From an uncultured Actinomycetes bacterium (GTDB lineage Bacteria > Actinomycetota > Acidimicrobiia > IMCC26256 > PALSA-555): 17,822 bases of DNA. The position numbers and the translations under genes were made by a program. Shown here piece by piece: positions 1-6,835 of this stretch. The number at the start of each line of letters is the position of its first letter. The first letter of the stretch is position 1. Under the pieces are notes generated by a model. It did not search any database and was not told where the DNA came from. It saw nothing but the letters and a program-made list of their open reading frames with translations. The stretch spans positions 1 through 17,822 of the forward strand of contig CALEYV010000106.1 of the NCBI GenBank assembly GCA_937927875.1, read 5' to 3'.

Positions 1-42
1 CGCGTAAGATCGTCGGCAGCGTCAGATGTGTATAAGAGACAG
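1..42 (+). other. Untrimmed Illumina Nextera adapter (non-genomic)
   Basis: Bases 24-42 are the 19-base Tn5 mosaic end AGATGTGTATAAGAGACAG. Bases 10-23 (TCGTCGGCAGCGTC) complete the Nextera read-1 adapter. Bases 2-9 (GCGTAAGA) match an 8-base i5 index that I recall as S517, and base 1 fits the last base of the P5 oligo. This is library sequence left on a contig end, not part of the organism. True genomic sequence starts at 43. Confidence 0.97.
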
Positions 43-47
43 CTCCA

Positions 48-78
48 CCCCCCGAGCGTATCGGTCCCGTCCGGGGGG
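48..78 (-). terminator. Possible weak terminator hairpin after the secreted-protein gene
   Basis: CCCCCCG (48-54) pairs with CGGGGGG (72-78) around a 17-base loop. It lies about 37 bases past the stop of the minus-strand gene ending at 115. There is no T-run, the loop is long, and the adapter cuts the sequence just beyond, so the call is tentative. Confidence 0.3.
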
Positions 79-114
79 CCTTGGTCTCCGAGATCTGTCC
101 CCGGCAGCCCTGGA

Positions 115-657
115 TCAGCGGATGACTTGGATGACGTCCTTGCAGGACCGCTCTTTCTGCAGTGCGTTGATGAGGCCCTGGTCCTTTACCTTGCTGATCG
201 GGTCGCTGAGCTTCGAGGGGAGCGTCATGAGCGCTGCCTTGAAGACCGCCGGTCCGGCGGGACCGGTCCCGCTCTGGAGCTGACTCAGAGCCGCGCCGAG
301 GATGTTGTTCATCTCGGTCGGTCGTGTGGCAAGGAGCGAGCCAACCTTCTTGCCGTTCGAAATGTCGGGGTATACCCCTTGCAGCGTTTTCTCGTCGGTT
401 TTGACCTTGTCGAGGAACGCGTTGGTCTGTGTGACGGCCTGGAGCGAGAAGCCGGCGGTGTCGGTGTCATCGAGGTTGCCGATCGCGCCGGTGTAGTTGG
501 CGAAGTCGGTCTGCAGCTGCGAGTAGGTCATGCACATCGTCTTGGCGTACTTCGCCGTCGACTGCTTCTTTGGCTTGGCGTCTGCGGCGCTGGCCACGCC
601 CAGCACCACGCCCGCCAACACGGCGACGGCGACGATGCCCCGAACGGTCCGACGCAT
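115..657 (-). CDS. Small secreted protein of unknown function
   Basis: The 180-residue protein has a clear Sec signal peptide: basic MRRTVRG, then a hydrophobic core to about residue 23, then SAADA before KPKK, giving likely cleavage near residue 27. The mature part is mostly helical-looking and polar. It has only two cysteines, Cys42 near its start and Cys172 near its end, which could form one disulfide. I chose the ATG at 655-657 because an AAGGGG ribosome site lies just upstream and the signal peptide begins there; an in-frame start at 723 would add 22 residues unlike a signal peptide. I do not recognise a family. It is divergent from the DUF2007-type gene at 787, and its 3' end lies close to the contig end. 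That it is a real exported protein is well supported; its role is unknown. Confidence 0.8.
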   Translation of the reverse strand: MRRTVRGIVAVAVLAGVVLGVASAADAKPKKQSTAKYAKTMCMTYSQLQTDFANYTGAIGNLDDTDTAGFSLQAVTQTNAFLDKVKTDEKTLQGVYPDISNGKKVGSLLATRPTEMNNILGAALSQLQSGTGPAGPAVFKAALMTLPSKLSDPISKVKDQGLINALQKERSCKDVIQVIR

Positions 658-723
658 GTGCTGCCCCTTGTCTCGATGAACGGACCCGGCTGATGTTCTA
701 GACGACTGGAACGCATCCGGCAC

Positions 724-737
724 GAGTATCGCTACTC
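724..737. promoter_or_regulatory. Dyad element between divergent genes
   Basis: GAGTA-TCGC-TACTC is a perfect 5-base inverted repeat with a 4-base spacer, midway between the divergent starts at 657 and 787. It could be an operator. A second dyad, GGGTCC (749-754) with GGACCC (762-767), follows. Both are short, so chance is possible. Confidence 0.3.
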
Positions 738-772
738 AAGTGCGTGGCGGGTCCTACTCGGGGACCCAGTCG

Positions 773-778
773 TAGGCT
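773..778 (+). promoter_or_regulatory. Putative -10 box (TAGGCT) for a leaderless transcript
   Basis: TAGGCT fits the actinobacterial TANNNT -10 pattern and sits 8 bases before the GTG at 787. No ribosome site is visible there, so a leaderless mRNA starting at or next to the GTG is plausible. No clear -35 box is seen. Confidence 0.4.
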
Positions 779-786
779 TTCTGGGC

Positions 787-1134
787 GTGATCCCCATGTG
801 CCGCCTCACCTCCGTGAGTGGCTCGTTCTCGGCCCACCTGGTGGCCGCTCGGCTCCAGTCCGAGGGGATCGACGTCCAGCTCCGGGGCGCCCTGCACGGA
901 CCGTACGGGCTGACGGTCGGCGAGATGGGGCGGGTGGACGTCTTCGTACCTGAGGATCAGCTCGACGACGCCGAGCTGGTCATGCTGGCGACCGAGGTCG
1001 ACTCGGCCCTCGCCGCACCACGGGAGTGGGCGGGGTCGGACACGGCTTCCCGGCGCCGGTGGCCGCTGTGGGTCGCGCTGGCGCTCCTGATCGTCGCCGC
1101 CCTGGCGCCGCTTTTGCGGATGCTCGCGGGTTGA
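787..1134 (+). CDS. DUF2007-type putative signal-transducing protein with C-terminal membrane anchor
   Basis: The protein has 115 residues. Residues about 8-70 fit the small alpha/beta fold of DUF2007 (PF09413): an N-terminal strand, a helix (SAHLVAARLQSEGI), strands with VQLRG, then VDVFVPEDQLDDAELVML. A charged linker follows. Residues 92-110 (WPLWVALALLIVAALAPLL) form one membrane helix, so the domain would sit at the inner face of the membrane or be tethered to it. The molecular function of the family is not established. The start is GTG at 787, with an alternative ATG at 796. A TANNNT box 8 bases upstream and the lack of a Shine-Dalgarno site suggest leaderless translation. The gene converges on prcA, with only 3 bases between the two stop codons. 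Confidence 0.75.
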   Translation: MIPMCRLTSVSGSFSAHLVAARLQSEGIDVQLRGALHGPYGLTVGEMGRVDVFVPEDQLDDAELVMLATEVDSALAAPREWAGSDTASRRRWPLWVALALLIVAALAPLLRMLAG

Positions 1135-1137
1135 CGC

Positions 1138-1824
1138 TCAGCTCGACGCGAGCAGTGCGTCGAGCTCGTCACCCTTGACGCGTCGAAAGGCACGGCGGGC
1201 GCGCCGACGATCGAGCATCGCGACTTCGAGCTGGCTCGCCGTCAGCGGGGTCCCGTCGCTACCCGCCAGCGCGCCGGCACCGAGCTTCACGGCCGCGGCG
1301 AGATCGAGGCCGGCCTGGTAACGCTGCTCCATGAGCTCGGAGACCGCGTCCGCCTGCCCGCCGAGCACGGTGAAGCCCTCCTTGTCGTTCACGACACCGT
1401 CGTAGAGGATCTGGAACATCTCGTCGTCGTCGGGGGTCGCGCCGACCTGCGCCACGAGGATCTCGATCTCGTACGGCTTCAACTCGTGGGTGAAGACCTG
1501 GCCGAGCGTCTGGGCGTACGCGTTGGCGAGGGAGCGGGCGTTCACGTCCTCGCGGGCGAAGGAGTAGCCCTTGACGTCGGCCTGTCGGACCCCGGCGATG
1601 CGGAGCATCTCGAACTCGTTGTACTTCCCGACGCCCGCGAACGCGATCCGGTCGTAGATCTCGCTGATCTTGTACAAGGTCCGCGACGGGTTCTCGGCGA
1701 CGAGGACGATCCCGTCGCTGCCCGTCATCCCGATGAGGCTGCGACCCCGCGCGATCCCCTTCCGGGCGTAGTCGGCCCGGTCCTTCATCACCTGCTCGGG
1801 CGGCACGTAGAAGGGCATCGTCAT
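1138..1824 (-). CDS. prcA: 20S proteasome alpha subunit
   Basis: This 228-residue protein forms the outer rings of the 20S core particle, which gate substrate entry and dock the ATPase. The N-terminus MTMPFYVPPEQVMKDRADYARKGIARGRSLIG matches the family's gate and H0 helix, and residues such as GSDGIVLVAENPSRTLYKISEIYDRIAFAG fit the Ntn-hydrolase alpha fold. There is no N-terminal catalytic Thr, as expected for alpha. The length is normal for actinobacteria. The ATG at 1822-1824 was chosen because it matches the family N-terminus and overlaps the prcB stop as ATGA, implying translational coupling. An upstream in-frame extension to 2046 reads as arginine-rich junk inside prcB. It is the last gene of the proteasome operon; pafA, often found after prcA in mycobacteria, is absent. 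Confidence 0.96.
   Translation of the reverse strand: MTMPFYVPPEQVMKDRADYARKGIARGRSLIGMTGSDGIVLVAENPSRTLYKISEIYDRIAFAGVGKYNEFEMLRIAGVRQADVKGYSFAREDVNARSLANAYAQTLGQVFTHELKPYEIEILVAQVGATPDDDEMFQILYDGVVNDKEGFTVLGGQADAVSELMEQRYQAGLDLAAAVKLGAGALAGSDGTPLTASQLEVAMLDRRRARRAFRRVKGDELDALLASS
1140..1166. terminator. Perfect 10-bp hairpin at the convergent ends of the DUF2007 gene and prcA
   Basis: AGCTCGACGC (1140-1149) pairs perfectly with GCGTCGAGCT (1157-1166) around a 7-base loop. It begins 5 bases after the plus-strand stop and covers the last codons and part of the stop of prcA. It likely stops the plus-strand transcript and may also stop prcA mRNA or protect its 3' end. There is no T-run, as is common in GC-rich actinobacteria. 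Confidence 0.5.
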
Positions 1825-2639
1825 TCGTCGCCGCCCTCCTCTCGTCCCCCGATCAGCGCGTCGGCACGCCGAGCGATGGTGTCGTCGTCGATCGATCGGA
1901 AGCCGGACGCGTCGATCACGGCAACCGTCGGGAAGATCCGCCGGATCAGGTCGGGGCCGCCGGTGGCGGCGTCCTCGTCGGCCGCCGCGAACAGCGCCCG
2001 GAGCGCCAGGTCGACCGTCTCGGCTTCGGTCAGGTCCTCGCGCCACTGGGCCTTGATCCAGTTGCGGGCGTGGATGCCCCCTGACCCGTTGGTCTGGAAA
2101 TCGAACTCCTCGTACTTCCCGCCCGTCACGTCGAAGCTGAACACGCGGCCACCACCGTGGTGCGCATCGAACCCGGCGAAGAGCGGCACGACCACGAAGC
2201 CCTGCATCGCCGCCGGCAGGTTCCCGCGAACCAGCTGCCCGAGCTGGTTCGCCTTCCCCTCGAGGGACAGGGTCTCGCCCTCGATCTTCTCGTAGTGCTC
2301 CAGCTGGGTCTGGAAAAGGCGGACGAGCTCCACCGCCGGCCCCGCAGCACCCGCGATGGCGATACCGGAGGTGTCGTCGGCTGGATACACCTTGTCGATA
2401 CGCCGGCTCGCGATCAGATACCCGGATGTCGCGCGACGATCACCTGCCATGACGACGCCATCGGGATACCGAATTGCCACCACGGTCGTCCCGTGGGGGC
2501 TCGCGATGCCAGCGGCAGATGATTCCGGTGCCGGCGGCGACGCTGATAACGAGCCCGTGCGACGAAGGAGGTCGACGAACGAAGCGCCGGGGTCGCCACC
2601 AGCCGGAAACGTCGGAAGAGGAGACTCGCCAGGCACCAA
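1821..2639 (-). CDS. prcB: 20S proteasome beta subunit (proteolytic)
   Basis: This is the catalytic subunit, a threonine protease made as a 272-residue precursor. The propeptide (residues 1-50) ends in SPHG, just before the catalytic Thr51 of TTVVAIRYPDGVVMAGDRR. Counting from that Thr, Asp17 and Lys33 (in RRIDKVYPADD) are present as the family requires, so the enzyme should be active. The mature chain is about 222 residues. The start is uncertain: an in-frame TAG lies just upstream and the first possible starts are TTG (2637-2639) and GTG (2634-2636), with only a weak AGG ribosome site. The stop overlaps the prcA ATG. The HNH gene ends 45 bases upstream, so the usual pup-prcB adjacency is interrupted. 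Confidence 0.95.
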   Translation of the reverse strand: MVPGESPLPTFPAGGDPGASFVDLLRRTGSLSASPPAPESSAAGIASPHGTTVVAIRYPDGVVMAGDRRATSGYLIASRRIDKVYPADDTSGIAIAGAAGPAVELVRLFQTQLEHYEKIEGETLSLEGKANQLGQLVRGNLPAAMQGFVVVPLFAGFDAHHGGGRVFSFDVTGGKYEEFDFQTNGSGGIHARNWIKAQWREDLTEAETVDLALRALFAAADEDAATGGPDLIRRIFPTVAVIDASGFRSIDDDTIARRADALIGGREEGGDE

Positions 2640-2684
2640 GCGAGCCTACACAAGCCCTTCCACGGTCAGGCGGGACGTGGGCCG

Positions 2685-3218
2685 CTAGCTCGCCGCGCCT
2701 CCCGTCTCGCGTCGGACGAGCCACAGCGGAGCGAAGCCACCCAAGGTCGTGTACTCCGCCGCTCGCAGCATCAGCTCGGGATCGTCCTTCAACTGGCCGA
2801 GGGCGTTGTTGCATCGCACGCAAAGGATGCCGCGAACGCCGTCGTCGTTGTGGTCGATGTGAAACGATTGCCCCTCCGCCGGCTGGTCGCCGCAGATCGC
2901 GCAGCCACCCTCTTGCGCGTCGAGGATCGCCGAGTAGTCATCGATAGTCATCCCGAACGTGCGTCGAAGGTGCAGCTTGCGCATCTGGAGGCTTCGAGCT
3001 TCGCGAGTTCGGATCCGGTACTCCCGCATCTTGTCCGGATTCTTCTGCTGCCATCGCCGTGTCTTCGCGACCGACTTCTCGCGGTTCTCCTGATGCCACA
3101 GCTTGGTCCGAGCCTTATGACAAGCCTTGCAGTCTCCGCGCAGGCCGTCCTTGCAGCCCTTGGCCGGGTAGAACTCGGTCTCAGGCTTGAGCTCGCCGCA
3201 CTTCGTGCACCGTTTCAC
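2685..3218 (-). CDS. HNH nuclease of the recombination endonuclease VII family
   Basis: The protein has 177 residues. It opens with a zinc-knuckle pattern, CxxC at 4/7 and CxxC at 30/33, then has a long basic helical stretch (about 36-86). The C-terminal half is an endonuclease VII-like (PF02945) His-Me finger: CAIC (106-109), FHIDHNDDG (119-127, with the catalytic His-Asp-His pattern) and CVRCNNALG (133-141). All cysteine pairs and the HxDH/N motif are intact, so it should bind zinc and cut DNA. It sits between pup and prcB, in the same direction. The start is GTG at 3216-3218, 6 bases after an AAGG site; upstream the frame is soon closed by a TGA with no better start. A perfect hairpin covers this start. 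The family is common in phages and as free-standing mobile nuclease genes. I vaguely recall similar genes next to prcB in streptomycetes, but cannot confirm that here. Confidence 0.88.
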   Translation of the reverse strand: MKRCTKCGELKPETEFYPAKGCKDGLRGDCKACHKARTKLWHQENREKSVAKTRRWQQKNPDKMREYRIRTREARSLQMRKLHLRRTFGMTIDDYSAILDAQEGGCAICGDQPAEGQSFHIDHNDDGVRGILCVRCNNALGQLKDDPELMLRAAEYTTLGGFAPLWLVRRETGGAAS

Positions 3219-3225
3219 GGTGCAC
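3205..3225 (-). promoter_or_regulatory. Perfect 9-bp hairpin covering the HNH start codon
   Basis: GTGCACCGT (3205-3213) and ACGGTGCAC (3217-3225) are exact inverted repeats with a 3-base loop. The HNH start codon (3216-3218) lies in the loop and stem. On the mRNA the stem also takes in bases directly after the AAGG ribosome site, so folding would hide the start. Read on the plus strand, the stem is followed by CTTTT, like an intrinsic terminator acting on antisense RNA. Confidence 0.6.
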
Positions 3226-3292
3226 CTTTTACAAGGAGGGTGTGACAGTCAGTTCGATGTCGCGACGACCGACGCCGGGCCTTGGAAGTAAC

Positions 3293-3487
3293 TCACTCGC
3301 CGCCCTTCTGGACATACGATTTTACAAAGTCCTCGGCGTTGATCTCTAAGACCTCGTCAATTTCGTCCAGTAGATCGTCGAGTTCGCCCTTGAGCTTCTC
3401 GCCGCGCTCGGACGTCGCGGGGAGCTCTTCGGTCTCCTCCACGCGCTCTTTCGGCGCCGGCCGCTGTCTGCGTTGCTGTTCAGGCAT
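3293..3487 (-). CDS. pup: Prokaryotic ubiquitin-like protein Pup
   Basis: At 64 residues it is the usual Pup length. The N-terminal half (MPEQQRRQRPAPKERVEE) is charged and disordered. The C-terminal half (about 28-58, including ELDDLLDEIDEVLEINAEDFV) is the helix that binds the ARC coiled coils. The C-terminus is YVQKGGE: it ends directly in glutamate, not glutamine, so no Dop deamidation is needed before its gamma-carboxylate is joined to substrate lysines. A strong GGAGGA site (3495-3500) sits 7 bases before the ATG. It lies 23 bases after dop, in the same operon, and is followed by the HNH gene. The identity is clear. Confidence 0.97.
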   Translation of the reverse strand: MPEQQRRQRPAPKERVEETEELPATSERGEKLKGELDDLLDEIDEVLEINAEDFVKSYVQKGGE

Positions 3488-3494
3488 GAGGGTT

Positions 3495-3500
3495 TCCTCC
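3495..3500 (-). promoter_or_regulatory. Strong ribosome binding site of pup
   Basis: GGAGGA on the minus strand lies 7 bases before the pup ATG, in the short dop-pup gap. It fits the need for high Pup output from a polycistronic message. Confidence 0.75.
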
Positions 3501-3510
3501 GCGGGCCAGG

Positions 3511-5016
3511 TTAGGACGCCAGACGGGCTACCAGCTCCGCCGGGCTGTCGACGCTGGCAAACAAGGGCTCAACGTGGGCGCGGGTACCGCGAAGAGGCTC
3601 CATCATCGGGATCCGCTTCAACGGATCGCCGCCGACGTCCAGGATCAGACTGTCCCAGTTGGCGGCGACAACCGCCTCGGGCCAGCGGGCGAGGCAGGTC
3701 CCACGGAAGTAAGCCCGCGTCGAGCCAGGCGGCTCCGTGATCGCCTCCTGCACGTCCTGCTCGTCCACCAGCCGCTCGACCTTGCCCGCCCGCACCAGCC
3801 GCTCGTACAGCGACCGGTCGGGACGCACGTCGTGGTACTGGAGGTCGAGGAGCGCGAGCTTCGGGTCGCTCCACGTGAGGCCGTCACGCTCGACGTATGC
3901 ATCGAGCAGGTTGCGCTTCGTGACCCAGTCGAGCTGTCCATCGAGCGACATCGGGTCGTCCTCGAGCGCGCTGAGGACCGCCTCCCAACGAGTCAGCACC
4001 TGGCCACCCACGTCCTCGCCCCCGCAGAGCTCCAGCCCTGTCTCGTCGGCGTACTTCTTGGCGAGGCGGAGGAACTCCCACTGCAGCTCGACCGCCGACA
4101 TGCGCCGACCGTCGGCGAGCTCGATCTGGGCCCGGCAGGTCGGGTCGTGCGACACGGTCCGCATCGCCGGCACCGGACCCGCCAGCGACCACTCCTTGCG
4201 CGCGCCGGGACCGCTCTCGAGGAACTCGTCTTCGATCATGCCGAGGACGATCGCGGTCGTGCCGACCTTCAGGAAGGTCGCGACCTCGCACAGGTTCGCG
4301 TCGCCGGCGATCACGTGGAGACGCCGGTACAGCTGCGGGTCGGCATGCGGCTCGTCCCGGGTGTTGACGATCGGCCGCTTCAGCGTGGTCTCGAGGCCGA
4401 CCTCCTCCTCGAAGAAGTCGGCCCGCTGGCTCAGCTGGTAGTCGACCGCGGCGGCACCGTTCTCGGAGCCCACCTTGCCGGCCCCGGTGAAGACCTGGCG
4501 GGTGACAAACCAGGGCAGCAGGTACCGCACCAGGCTCGAGAACGGGACGGTCCGGTCCACGAGGTAGTTCTCGTGGCAGCCGTAGGAGTTGCCCTTGCCG
4601 TCGGAGTTGTTCTTGTAGACGACGATCGACTGGCCCGGCTCGAGGAGCCGGCTGGCGGCCTGCATCGACTTCGCCAGGACGCGCTCCCCCGCCTTGTCGG
4701 CCAGCACCAACTCGAGGGCGTCGGCGCACTCGGGCGTCGAGTACTCGGGGTGGGCGTGGTCGACGTAGTAGCGGGCCCCGTTGGTGAGCACCGTGTTGAC
4801 GAGGTGGGTTTCGATCTCGGGCGCCTGGGTGCCCTCGCGCGCGTACCCGCGGGCGTCGCGGCCCGGGCTCTCGTCCTCGAAGTCCCAGCCGACCTTGCGC
4901 TGCTCGACGTAGCTGTTGATGAGGACCGACGACGCGAGCACCGGGTTGGGGTCGGGGGCGCCGCGCAGCACGACGCCGTACTCGGTCTCGGTGCCGCAGA
5001 CTTTGGGTACAGCCAC
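3511..5016 (-). CDS. dop: Pup deamidase/depupylase Dop
   Basis: The 501-residue enzyme belongs to the glutamine-synthetase-like Dop/PafA family. It hydrolyses the isopeptide bond between Pup and target lysines and can deamidate Pup-Gln. Family motifs: GTETEYGV (8-15, metal-binding glutamates), LTNGARYYVDHAHPEYS (77-93, Asp86 aligning with the catalytic aspartate), YKNNSDGKGNSYGCHENYL and NTRDEPHADPQLYRRLHVIAGDAN. The segment DESPGRDARGYAREG (48-62) before the catalytic Asp is the Dop-type loop that PafA lacks, and the length fits Dop (about 500) rather than PafA (about 450-480). The GTG start at 5014-5016 is forced by an in-frame TAG four codons upstream. It lies 41 bases after arc. Because Pup here ends in Glu, the likely main job is depupylation. 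A bifunctional or PafA-like role is less likely. Confidence 0.9.
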   Translation of the reverse strand: MAVPKVCGTETEYGVVLRGAPDPNPVLASSVLINSYVEQRKVGWDFEDESPGRDARGYAREGTQAPEIETHLVNTVLTNGARYYVDHAHPEYSTPECADALELVLADKAGERVLAKSMQAASRLLEPGQSIVVYKNNSDGKGNSYGCHENYLVDRTVPFSSLVRYLLPWFVTRQVFTGAGKVGSENGAAAVDYQLSQRADFFEEEVGLETTLKRPIVNTRDEPHADPQLYRRLHVIAGDANLCEVATFLKVGTTAIVLGMIEDEFLESGPGARKEWSLAGPVPAMRTVSHDPTCRAQIELADGRRMSAVELQWEFLRLAKKYADETGLELCGGEDVGGQVLTRWEAVLSALEDDPMSLDGQLDWVTKRNLLDAYVERDGLTWSDPKLALLDLQYHDVRPDRSLYERLVRAGKVERLVDEQDVQEAITEPPGSTRAYFRGTCLARWPEAVVAANWDSLILDVGGDPLKRIPMMEPLRGTRAHVEPLFASVDSPAELVARLAS

Positions 5017-5057
5017 GAAACCAGCCTAGCGACGGGGTGGCAGCGTGACCGCGTGGG

Positions 5058-6812
5058 CTACAGGTACTGGCCGGTCGTGACGCGCTCGATCTGGCGTCCG
5101 CCGGTGGCCTCGTCCCCCTCGGCGAGGAGCGTGCGGACGAACACGATGCGCTCGCCCTTCTTGCCGGAGATCTTCGCCCAGTCGTCGGGGTTCGTGGTGT
5201 TCGGGAGGTCCTCGTGCTCCCGGAACTCCTGGCGGATCGACGCCAGCAGGTCGTCGGTGCAGATGCCCTTGGCACCGCCCTCGATCTGACGCTTGATGGA
5301 CAGCTTCTTGGCGCGCCGGACGATGTTCTCGATCATGGCGCCGGACGCGAAGTCCCGGAAGTACAGGACCTCCTTGTCCCCGTTCTGGTAGGTCACCTCG
5401 AGGAACTGGTTGTCGTCCTCGTCGCTGTACATCTGGTCGACGGCGGCGCCGATCATCTCGTCGACGGCCTTGGCCGGGGTCTGGTGGGCGGTGGTCTCGG
5501 TCTCGGCGAGCGGCAGGCCCACGGTCAGGTACTGGGCGAAGATCTGGCGGGCGCTGCTCTCGTCGGGGCGCTCGATCTTGATCTTCACGTCGAGCCGGCC
5601 GGGCCGGAGGATGGCGGGGTCGATGAGGTCCTCGCGGTTCGACGCCCCGATGACGATGACGTTCTTCAGGCTCTCGACGCCGTCGATCTCGGCCAGCAGC
5701 TGGGGCACGATCGTGCTCTCGATGTCGGACGAGATCCCGGTGCCGCGGGTGCGGAACAACGAGTCCATCTCGTCGAAGAACACGATGACCGGCACGCCCT
5801 CCTCGGACTTCTCGCGGGCGCGCTGGAAGATGAGGCGGATCTGGCGCTCGGTCTCGCCGACGTACTTGTTGAGCAGCTCCGGGCCCTTGATGTTCAGGAA
5901 GTAGGACCGGGCCGACGCGTTGCCGGTCTTCTCGGCCACCCGCTTGGCGAGCGAGTTCGCGACTGCCTTGGCGATGAGGGTCTTGCCGCAGCCGGGCGGG
6001 CCGTAGAGCAAGATCCCCTTCGGCGGCTGGAGCTGGTGCTCCAGGAACAGCTCGGCGTACAGGTACGGCAGCTCGACCGCGTCGCGGATCTGCTCGATCT
6101 GGGTGTCGAGGCCGCCGACGTCGTCGTAGCTGACGTCGGGGACCTCCTCCAGCACGAGCTCCTCGACCTCCGGGCGCGGCAGCCGCTCCACGACCAGCCC
6201 GGAGCGGGTGTCGTAGAGGAGGTGGTCCCCGGCCCGGAGGCGCTGGCCGACCAGCACGCCGGCGAGCTCGCAGACGCGCTCCTCGTCGGCGCGCCCGACC
6301 ACGAGGACCCGCCGCTCGTCCTCGAGCGTCTCCTTCAGGACCACGACCTCGCCCGAGACCTCGAGCCCGCGAGCGAGCACGACGTTCAGCGACTCGTTGA
6401 GCGCCACTTCCTGGCCCCGCTCGAGGCCCTCGATGTCGACCTCGGGGTGCACGGACACGCGCATCTTGCGGCCGGCGGTGAAGATGTCGACGGTGCCGTC
6501 GTCGTTGGCGCCGAGGAACGACCCGTACGCCGACGGGGGCATCGTGAGCTTCTCGACCTCTTCGCGCAGCGCCGCGATGTGCTCCCGGGCCTCACGGAGG
6601 GTGGCCGAGAGGCGCTCGTTCTGGGAGACGGCCTGGGCCAGCTGGCCCTTGGTCTCGAGGAGGCGCTCTTCCAGGGTCCGCACCCGCTTCGGGGCGTCCT
6701 GAAGCCGGCGCCGGAGGATGACGACCTCCTCCTCAAGCGCCTTGACCTGCGATTGGAGCTCACCGACCTGACGCTCGTACTCGGCGAGGCGTCGCTCGTG
6801 CTCCGGGGCCAC
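5058..6812 (-). CDS. arc: Proteasome-associated AAA+ ATPase ARC/Mpa
   Basis: The 584-residue hexameric unfoldase recognises Pup and threads pupylated proteins into the 20S core. Residues 1-90 form a long coiled coil (Pup-binding), about 95-215 the tandem OB domains, and about 225-500 the AAA module. Walker A is GPPGCGKT (271-278), Walker B is VIVFFDEMD (342-350), and ILRPGRLD (401-408) is the sensor/arginine region. The C-terminus is GQYL, matching the Gln-Tyr-Leu tail that docks on the PrcA ring. The GTG start is fixed by an AGGAGG site 6 bases upstream (6819-6824). It is first in the proteasome operon, and a hairpin lies in its leader. Confidence 0.97.
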   Translation of the reverse strand: MAPEHERRLAEYERQVGELQSQVKALEEEVVILRRRLQDAPKRVRTLEERLLETKGQLAQAVSQNERLSATLREAREHIAALREEVEKLTMPPSAYGSFLGANDDGTVDIFTAGRKMRVSVHPEVDIEGLERGQEVALNESLNVVLARGLEVSGEVVVLKETLEDERRVLVVGRADEERVCELAGVLVGQRLRAGDHLLYDTRSGLVVERLPRPEVEELVLEEVPDVSYDDVGGLDTQIEQIRDAVELPYLYAELFLEHQLQPPKGILLYGPPGCGKTLIAKAVANSLAKRVAEKTGNASARSYFLNIKGPELLNKYVGETERQIRLIFQRAREKSEEGVPVIVFFDEMDSLFRTRGTGISSDIESTIVPQLLAEIDGVESLKNVIVIGASNREDLIDPAILRPGRLDVKIKIERPDESSARQIFAQYLTVGLPLAETETTAHQTPAKAVDEMIGAAVDQMYSDEDDNQFLEVTYQNGDKEVLYFRDFASGAMIENIVRRAKKLSIKRQIEGGAKGICTDDLLASIRQEFREHEDLPNTTNPDDWAKISGKKGERIVFVRTLLAEGDEATGGRQIERVTTGQYL

Positions 6813-6818
6813 GTGCCA

Positions 6819-6824
6819 CCTCCT
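6819..6824 (-). promoter_or_regulatory. Ribosome binding site deciding the arc GTG start
   Basis: A perfect AGGAGG on the minus strand lies 6 bases before the GTG at 6810-6812. It supports this non-ATG start over any internal ATG. Confidence 0.8.
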
Positions 6825-6835
6825 GCCGGAACTCG

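Noticed and set aside
28..693. Plus-strand open frame starting in the first 42 bases
   Set aside because: It starts inside sequencing adapter and runs antisense to the secreted-protein gene.
3574..5289. 571-codon plus-strand open frame opposite dop
   Set aside because: It is antisense to conserved Dop motifs and has no recognisable domain.
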